64,000 bases of DNA from Aquaspirillum sp. LM1 (lineage in GTDB: Bacteria; Pseudomonadota; Gammaproteobacteria; Burkholderiales; Aquaspirillaceae): assembly GCF_002002905.1 (NCBI RefSeq), contig NZ_CP019509.1, positions 310,001-374,000 of the forward strand, in the 5' to 3' direction. Position 1 is the first letter of the stretch; each line of letters begins with the position of its first letter. A program made the position numbers and the translations under genes. Under the pieces are notes generated by a model. It made no database searches, was not told the origin of the DNA, and saw only the letters and a list, made by a program, of their open reading frames with translations. Positions 52,235 through 58,900 of this stretch are shown here, in pieces.

Positions 52235-53047
52235 ATGACTGAGCTGGCCGCTTCCCCCGCCCCTCCGGTGATGCCGCCGCTGGCCACCCTGTTTGGCGAA
52301 GCGGTGCAGGACGCCCCGCACGACCTGTTTATTCCTCCAGACGCCTTGCGGGTGTTTCTGGAAAGCTTTGAAGGCCCGCTGGATCTGCTGCTCTATTTGA
52401 TCCGCAAGCAGAATCTCAATGTGCTGGATATCCCGATGGCGCGCGTGACCGCGCAGTATATGGATTACATTGGTGCCATGCGCGCCGAGCGCATGGAGCT
52501 GGCCGCCGAATACCTGCTGATGGCGGCGCTGCTGATTGAAATCAAATCGCGCCTGCTGCTGCCGCGCCCACCCAGCGACGACGAAGCCGAAGTGGACGAC
52601 CCGCGCGCCGAACTGGTGCGCCGGCTGCTGGAGTACGAACAAATCAAGCTGGCAGCGCTGGCACTGGACGCGCTACCGCAGGCCGAGCGCGACTTTGCCT
52701 GGCTGGCGGTGCTGGTGGAGCAAAGCGCCGAAGTGCGCCTGCCGGATATCTGCCCCGCCGACCTGAAAACCGCCTGGCTGTCGATCCTGGCCCGCGCCAA
52801 AAACACCCGCCACCATCAGGTGGAACAGGACAGCCTGTCGGTGCGCGAACAGATGAGCCGCATCCTGCGCTACCTGAATGGCCGCGGCCATGTGGGGTTT
52901 GACGAGCTGTTTGAGCTGGAACTGAGCGTGCCTTATCTGGTGGTGAACTTTATCGCCATTCTGGAACTGGCCAAGGAAGGGCTGCTGTCGATCACCCAGG
53001 ACGCACCGTATCAGCCGATTTATGTGCGGCTGGGACGGGGGGAGTGA
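52235..53047 (+). CDS. scpA: Segregation and condensation protein A
   Basis: 270 residues. Kleisin subunit of the SMC-ScpAB condensin: the N-terminal block FLESFEGPLDLLLYLIRKQNLNVLDIPMARVTAQYM, a middle linker rich in charged residues, and a C-terminal winged helix (LNGRGHVGFDELFELELSVPYLVVNFIAILELAKEGLL). scpB, normally next, is not here; a convergent Abi-family gene follows instead. Confidence 0.93.
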   Translation: MTELAASPAPPVMPPLATLFGEAVQDAPHDLFIPPDALRVFLESFEGPLDLLLYLIRKQNLNVLDIPMARVTAQYMDYIGAMRAERMELAAEYLLMAALLIEIKSRLLLPRPPSDDEAEVDDPRAELVRRLLEYEQIKLAALALDALPQAERDFAWLAVLVEQSAEVRLPDICPADLKTAWLSILARAKNTRHHQVEQDSLSVREQMSRILRYLNGRGHVGFDELFELELSVPYLVVNFIAILELAKEGLLSITQDAPYQPIYVRLGRGE

Positions 53048-53065
53048 GAGAGTGTAGTGGGCCTC

Positions 53066-53917
53066 TCAGAAGTGATAACGATCATCCGCGCAAAGGTGAA
53101 CATATTTCCAGGAGCCATCACGTCCTGCGGTGGCGCGATAATGTGCCAAGGCTTGCTGGCTCAGTAATGCGTGACAGTGTTGCCAATGTGCTGTATGCCC
53201 GATGTGGCAGGCAATCTCCGGATGTATCCATCCCGCAAACCATTGCACGCGCTGTAACAGCAGGTGCAGGCTATTTACGGTATGCCGTGGCCGACGAGGG
53301 ATAAAGCCGAGTACGCCGCGCGCATCAAACTCCGGGGTGGTCCAGATGGCATCATGATGGCCGATTCGGTTTCGCACATCGCGCAGGCGCTGTAGTAGCC
53401 TTTCCACTTGTAGCTTGAACTGCCTGTCCCCATGTGGCAATCCTTGGGGTGCATAGGGAAACACGGTCTGCAGGATGACCGTGTTCAGCCCCTGTGGCTG
53501 GCTTGCGTGCCACAAACCCGCAATCAACTTCTCCCAGAAACCAAACGTAAGATGCGCGACAATATCGTCAGGCGTGATCAACGGCTTTTTTATACGGCCC
53601 TCAATCTTAGCGATATCCTCTTGCTGGCGTGTGTCCATGCGGTGTCTGGCCGGAAACGGCTTGGCTTTTGCAGAGACGGGATTGGCGCGCGCGCGCATCC
53701 AGTCAAATGAATCACAATTGCCATAATGTCGGGATAGCGCACGATGCAACGCATTGCGTAAAAACACCTCAAAATCGCCCATCACTGGCCATAGGGCAGC
53801 GGCAACTGCTTGTGTCCAAGCATATGCCCCAAGCAAATCTTCCTCAGATTGCGTGCAGAAGAAATGGGAAATGGTTGCCATGCGTGGTGCAGCAAGATGG
53901 TTCAACATGGTGGTCAT
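53066..53917 (-). CDS. Abi-family (AbiF/AbiD-like) HEPN protein, candidate abortive-infection toxin
   Basis: 283 residues from ATG complement 53915-53917; the ATG at 53908 has a better-spaced AAGG site. The Abi_2-type opening (FFCTQSEEDLLGAYAWTQAVAAALWPVMGDFEVFLRNALHRAL) is followed by a HEPN ribonuclease motif R182-NRIG-H187 (LRDVRNRIGHHDAIW), the R-X4-H catalytic signature. Its base composition is noticeably more AT-rich than its neighbours, suggesting transfer. It converges on scpA. Immediately upstream, on the opposite strand, is a promoter-terminator unit for a ~90-nt RNA. Published Abi-type HEPN proteins are toxic RNases held in check by adjacent small RNAs or antitoxins. Activity here is inferred. 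Confidence 0.8.
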   Translation of the reverse strand: MTTMLNHLAAPRMATISHFFCTQSEEDLLGAYAWTQAVAAALWPVMGDFEVFLRNALHRALSRHYGNCDSFDWMRARANPVSAKAKPFPARHRMDTRQQEDIAKIEGRIKKPLITPDDIVAHLTFGFWEKLIAGLWHASQPQGLNTVILQTVFPYAPQGLPHGDRQFKLQVERLLQRLRDVRNRIGHHDAIWTTPEFDARGVLGFIPRRPRHTVNSLHLLLQRVQWFAGWIHPEIACHIGHTAHWQHCHALLSQQALAHYRATAGRDGSWKYVHLCADDRYHF

Positions 53918-53920
53918 ACC

Positions 53921-53949
53921 TTGAGAACAATGCAGAAGTTGGCTACAAT
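53921..53949 (+). promoter_or_regulatory. Sigma70-type promoter for small RNA upstream of Abi gene
   Basis: TTGAGA (53921-53926), exactly 17 bases, then TACAAT (53944-53949), reading rightwards away from the Abi gene. The predicted start site is about 53956. No protein frame follows before the terminator at 54009. Confidence 0.65.
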
Positions 53950-53955
53950 AATACC

Positions 53956-54044
53956 TATTGAGACGCTGGTTTTCCGCCCTAAAACAGCGGTCGTGCCAAC
54001 GTAATTAGAGCCAAAGCCCCACCATGCGTGGGGCTTTGGCTTTC
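53956..54044 (+). ncRNA. Candidate ~90-nt small RNA divergent from the Abi/HEPN gene
   Basis: Between a good promoter and a 13-bp perfect terminator stem lies a short sequence with its own structure. CGCTG-G-TTTT pairs with AAAA-CAGCG (about 53973-53998) around CCGCCCT, followed by GGTCGTGCCAAC. This fits an RNA antitoxin or guide-like partner of the HEPN protein. Structured RNAs (the abiF motif) have been described next to AbiF-like genes; whether this matches that motif needs a covariance search. The 5' end is inferred from the promoter. Confidence 0.55.
54009..54044 (+). terminator. Strong intrinsic terminator of the small RNA
   Basis: AGCCAAAGCCCCA (54009-54021) pairs perfectly with TGGGGCTTTGGCT (54029-54041) over a 7-base loop, followed by TTCT. 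The stem is longer than needed for termination and may be part of the functional RNA. From 54045 to 54215 nothing recognisable is seen. Confidence 0.85.
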
Positions 54045-54215
54045 TGGGCCGTCTGCGCCACATGCTTTACCTCTTCCACCTCCCGGCGTGCGCAGCATAC
54101 TTGGGGGGAGCCGCAGAAATGCGCATACCCACATTCTTGGCGTCGTTTATCTGTTTTTTCTCCTGGGCACGCCCCCTGCCCCGGCGTCAGCAGGCGGATG
54201 CGCTACAATAGCCGC

Positions 54216-54479
54216 ATGACTGCCTCTCCCCCTCCCGCCACCGGGGCCGAACCGGTCCTGCCGCCCGAACTGCTGCTGCGCCTGACAGAATGGCGCATGC
54301 CGTTTGGCAAGTATCAGGGCCGGGTGCTGGCCGACCTGCCGCTGGGCTACCTGACCTGGTTTGCCCGGCAGGGCTGGCCGCCTGGCGAGCTGGGGCAATG
54401 CCTGGCGCTGACTTACGAAATCAAGCATAACGGACTGGGCGCTCTGCTCACGCCGCTACGGAAAGACCCTTCTGCATGA
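54216..54479 (+). CDS. DUF3820-family small protein
   Basis: 87 residues from ATG 54216. Proline-rich start followed by the DUF3820 core MPFGKYQGRVLADLPLGYLTWFARQGWPPGELGQCL and YEIKHNGLGALLTPL. A Pseudomonas member is called a putative quorum-sensing-regulated virulence factor, but the biochemical role is unknown; the GKYQG segment resembles nuclease-linked zinc-finger-adjacent domains. Its stop overlaps the next start (ATGA), implying coupling with the GTPase. Confidence 0.85.
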   Translation: MTASPPPATGAEPVLPPELLLRLTEWRMPFGKYQGRVLADLPLGYLTWFARQGWPPGELGQCLALTYEIKHNGLGALLTPLRKDPSA

Positions 54480-55444
54480 GTATTCAATGGTTTCCCGGCC
54501 ATATGTTCAAGGCCAAGAAAGAACTGGCTGACAAACTGTCCGATATCGACGCAGTGATTGAAATGGTGGACGCCCGTCTGCCGATGTCCTCGTCCAACCC
54601 GATGCTGGCGGCGATGATCCAGCACAAGCACAGCCTGAAAATCCTCAACAAACAGGATCTGGCCGATGCGGCGCAAACCCGCGCCTGGCTGGACTGGTTT
54701 GCCGGCCAGCGCAACACCCGCGCCATTGCGCTGGACAGCGGCGATGGCTCGCCCAAGCAAAAAATTCTGGACGCCTGCCGTGCGTTGGTGCCGCACCGGC
54801 AGGGCGGCACCAAACCGCTGCGGCTGGTGATCTGCGGGATTCCCAACGTGGGCAAATCCACCCTGATCAATGCGCTGACCGGACGCAAGGTGGCCAAGGT
54901 GGGCAATGAGCCCGCCGTGACCAAGGCGCAGCAGCGCATCCAGCTGGCCGAAGACGTGATCCTGTTTGATACCCCCGGCATGCTGTGGCCCAAAATCGAA
55001 CATGAAACCTGTGGCGACCACCTGGCTGCCAGCGGTGCCGTCGGGCGCAATGCCATGGACGAAGAAAGCGTGGCGCTGGCGCTGATTGCCACCCTGCAAC
55101 GCCGCTACCCCGCCGACCTGGCCCGACGCTACGCGCTGGCCAACGTTGAGGGTGAAGATTTTCAGGTGCTGGAAGCCATTGGCCGCAAGCGCGGGGCGGT
55201 GCGCAGCGGCGGCCATGTGGATCTGCAAAAGGCGGCAGAAATTTTGCTGACCGACTTTCGCAGCGCTACCATTGGCCGTATCACCCTGGAAACACCCGAA
55301 GAATGGCAGGACATCGCCGCCGAAATCGAACGCCGCCGCGCCATTGAGCGCGAACAGCAGGCACTGCGCGACGCCGAACGCAAGGCGCGCCGCGCTGGCG
55401 GCCGTCGTCCCAACCCGCTGCAAGACGAGGATGACGATGCCTGA
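54476..55444 (+). CDS. ylqF: Ribosome biogenesis GTPase RbgA/YlqF
   Basis: 322 residues. Circularly permuted GTPase involved in late large-subunit assembly: the order is G4 NKQD (residues about 58-61), G1 GIPNVGKS (about 121), G3 DTPG (about 163). The N-terminus IQWFPGHMFKAKKELADKLSDIDAVIEMVDARLP is diagnostic of YlqF. The C-terminal tail is long and highly charged (IERRRAIEREQQALRDAERKARR), an extension beyond the usual 285 residues likely to form a coiled coil. Confidence 0.92.
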   Translation: MSIQWFPGHMFKAKKELADKLSDIDAVIEMVDARLPMSSSNPMLAAMIQHKHSLKILNKQDLADAAQTRAWLDWFAGQRNTRAIALDSGDGSPKQKILDACRALVPHRQGGTKPLRLVICGIPNVGKSTLINALTGRKVAKVGNEPAVTKAQQRIQLAEDVILFDTPGMLWPKIEHETCGDHLAASGAVGRNAMDEESVALALIATLQRRYPADLARRYALANVEGEDFQVLEAIGRKRGAVRSGGHVDLQKAAEILLTDFRSATIGRITLETPEEWQDIAAEIERRRAIEREQQALRDAERKARRAGGRRPNPLQDEDDDA

Positions 55445-55515
55445 GGCCACTGGCCTCAGAAGCAGCGCCCCCGTGATGGGCTTTTTTGACTGACTTGAAC
55501 CGGACTTGACTCACC

Positions 55516-55926
55516 ATGCTGATCCACACCGTTGACTTCAAAGTGCTTTCCGATGGCCGAGGTTCACTGATTTCGCTGGAAGGCGGCAGCGCCGATGTGC
55601 CGTTCGACATCCAGCGCGTGTACTACATTTTTGGCGTGGGTGAAGGTGTGGTGCGTGGTGCGCACGCGCACAAACGCCTGCGCCAGGTGGTGGTGTGCAT
55701 GTCTGGGAGCTGCCGGATGGTGCTGGACAATGGCCTGGGCGTCAAAGAAGACATCGTGCTGGACACGCCCACACGCGGCCTGCTGATCAGCAGCATGACC
55801 TGGCGGGAAATGCACGATTTCACCCCCGACTGTGTGCTGGTGGTGCTGGCCGACAGCCACTACGACGAGAGCGATTACTACCGCAATTACGACGATTTTC
55901 TGCGCGCCGCGCGCGGCGCAGCCTGA
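55516..55926 (+). CDS. FdtA/QdtA-family sugar 3,4-ketoisomerase (WxcM-like cupin), orphan
   Basis: 136 residues. RmlC-like cupin of the family that converts dTDP-4-keto-6-deoxyglucose to its 3-keto isomer. DGRGSLISLEG, IQRVYYIFGV, VRGAHAHKRLRQVVVCMSG (with the catalytic HAH) and DESDYYRNYDDFLRA are all family landmarks. No rmlAB, aminotransferase or acyltransferase partners are in the window, so it must serve nucleotide-sugar genes elsewhere, perhaps the polysaccharide locus at the left end. Confidence 0.88.
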   Translation: MLIHTVDFKVLSDGRGSLISLEGGSADVPFDIQRVYYIFGVGEGVVRGAHAHKRLRQVVVCMSGSCRMVLDNGLGVKEDIVLDTPTRGLLISSMTWREMHDFTPDCVLVVLADSHYDESDYYRNYDDFLRAARGAA

Positions 55927-55971
55927 GCCTTCCCATCCTGATGGGTGCAGCTCAGGCCTGACCGGCAGGCC

Positions 55972-58900
55972 TTACGCCAGCGCACGCAAGGCGTCGCGCA
56001 AGGCACCCAGCGCGTCATGAATGGCGCGCTGGGTGTCCTCTTGGCGTGGCCACAGCAGATGCAGCCAGTCCAGCTGATTGGCAACCGAATCCCACTCGCG
56101 TGCCGTACCCAGCCGCTGGCGCAGCGCGGCATAGCGTTGCCGCAGCTGCTCGCGCGCGGCAGCGTCGGTCAGTGGCGAGGGGGCATGGGGCAGGTCAATC
56201 AGGCAAGCCCAGAGCGCGGCGGTGCGCTCGGCGTCGATTTCGGCCACGGCGTGGAAAAAGCTTGCTTCAGTCCGGTTGCGCTGTCGGGCGTCTTCCTGGG
56301 CCAGGGTCAACCACTCGGCCAGTTTTTCGGGGGGCGGTGCAGGCTGGAGGGCGTGACTCAGCGCCAGACCATCCAGCGCATTCAACAAGGCGTAGTAACG
56401 CAAGCCACCCTGTGCTTGCGCCACCTGATCCGCCCGCTGATACTGCTCGCACATGCGCTCCAGCCAGTCTGGATGCCCCAGCGCGGCTTGTGTGCTGGCG
56501 TCATTCTGCAAGGTGTGCTGTACCTGGCCAATGCGCTTGTACATGGAGGCCAGCAGATTATGGCGCTCGCTGGTGGCTTGCAGCGCCAGCACGGCACGCA
56601 GCCGTTGTTCACCTGAAGCCAGCAAGGCTTTGCCTGCATCGGTCTGTTTCTGTTCGAACAAGGCAACGGCGTGGCGCACTTCCAGATTGCCCAATTGTTC
56701 CAGCGCCTTGACGCTTAAACCAGCGTCCTCCTGTGCCAGCGCTGCCCGGTAATGTGCAATGGCATTGTCGCGCTCACCCAGATCGGCATGAATGGCCGCC
56801 AAGCGGGCGCGCAATGCGCCATGGTCAAAATAGCGGATGCGGCAGGCGGCTTCGATCTGCGCCAGCCGGGTGCGCACCTGCACGCGCTGGGCGTCGTTCT
56901 GGTAAGCCTGGATGCGCGCATGCAACTGTTCCAGATCGCCCAGCGCCTGGCCGACATGGCTGTAATGCAGCACCGGAGCCTGGCCCTGGCTGGCGGTCTG
57001 GGGCGTGTTGCGCCGCCGCAGTTGATAGCGTTCGTCGCCATACGCCTGGTAAGCCCCCCAGGTGTTGCGTGCCGGATAGGCCTGGTAAGTGGCTTCGCGG
57101 GCCATTTGCAGCGCATCGCCAAAACGTTTGCCTTGCAACATGGCGTGGTGAAAGGTCAGGGCAAATGTGCGCGCGGCCTGGTCATCCACCGCCCAGCCAG
57201 CCGCCACCACCGCCTTGCAGCCCATCTCGATGAAAGCCGTGGCCAGATTGGCCGCCAGCGCGCCCCAGCGTGGCTGGGCGTCGGCCTGCATGCTGCCCAG
57301 ATGGCAGCAGTTGAGAAACACCAGTTCCGGCACATGACGCAGCTTGCTGATCTGCGCGCTGGTCAGCCGTGCCTCGCGCCCCAGTACCAGCCCACCGGGT
57401 TGCGCCGGATCTTCGCTGGCTTCGCCATGCGCTGCCAGGTGGATCACCTGGTATTCGCCGTCGAACAGCGCCAGCACCAGTTGTTCGCCGCTGACATCAA
57501 TCAGCGATTCCACCTGAAAACTGGCGGTGTCGCGGTACAGCGCCGCCAGGGCTTTGGCCTCTTGCCGGGCACCGGGCAAGATGGGCAGATGGCTTTGCGT
57601 ATCGCCCAGCGCCAGCATGCGCGGGGTATTCACCGTGCGCACGGCGCAGCGCCCGTGCGGGCTGGCCAGCTGACGCACCAGGCCGATGCGGGTGGCCAGC
57701 GGGGCCTCGGCATCCGGACGTTCGTCGCGCATCAGCTCCCATGGGTACACCGCCGAGACGGCATCCACCCCCAGCACCAGGCCGCGCAGTTCGTGCAGGG
57801 TGGGTTTCATCGCGTTGGGGATCATCAGCTCGAACAGCGCGCGCGACAGGCCGGATTGATTCAGCGTGGAATGGGTGGCGTTGCGGATCAGGCCATCGAC
57901 CAACTGACGCTGATTGGGCTCTTCATTCACTTCATTGCGCGCGCGGTCGGTCACCAGGGTGAAGCGCAAGCTGCCCGGTTCGTGGCCTTCGGTGATGTGC
58001 ACACGCTGCCAGCTGTCGCCAGCGCCGGTCTGGCGGCCACGATAGCCGCCACTGGCCAGCTGCACCTGGCCATCATAGCGCAGGCTGCTGGCATAGCGTC
58101 GCTCGCCCAGCAAGTCATCCAGCGTGTCGGCGGCCAGACTGATGGCGCTTTCTTCTTCCTCCCAGAGATGCAGCTGGGCAATGCGCACCGGCTCGCCCTG
58201 GCCCTGAGCATCCTGGCCGACGTGGGCGTCGGCCAGCCGCTGATTGGCCTGGGTCAGCGCGTCCAGCCAGCAGCGCAGGCACAGCGCCACGGTCAGCCCA
58301 CCATAGCCGCTGCCCACCAGCAGGCCATGCACGGTCAGCGCGCGCACCTGGCTGCTGGCGTGCTGGCGGGCATACTCCAGCAAACCCTGGCGCAGGGTGT
58401 GGGTCAACTGGCCGGGCTTGAGTTCGCCAATCGGCCCCAGGCCCACCACCAGCGCGCCGCAGCCATGTTCAGGGTCGGGCTGGCAGATCAGGTTCTCACC
58501 CACCAGATTGGGGTAGCGTCCCAGCGCCTGGGCCTGGCGCAATTGCCCGTGCAGCAGTTGATCCATGAACAAGGTCGTGCCGCGCAGCGAATCGTTGGCG
58601 TAAGCGCCCAGGGTCAGCAGCCCTCGGGCATTGGCCATGCTGCCATGGTGCAGGCAGATGTCGCTGGGCGGTGCGCTGGGGGCTGGCGGCGTGGCCAGCG
58701 CATCGGTGCCGCCCAGTGCGGCGGCCAGCAGTTCGTCAGCGCTGGGATAAAGCCCGTGTTCCTCGGCCAGGGCAGGCACAAAGCGCAGCGTGCGGCGGCT
58801 GTCACGAATGCCTTGCGGCACACTGGGCAAGGCGCAGCGGCCATGGCGCAGCAGCGCCAGATAATCGGCAAACGCCGCCTCGTGGCGCAGCAGGTCGCCG

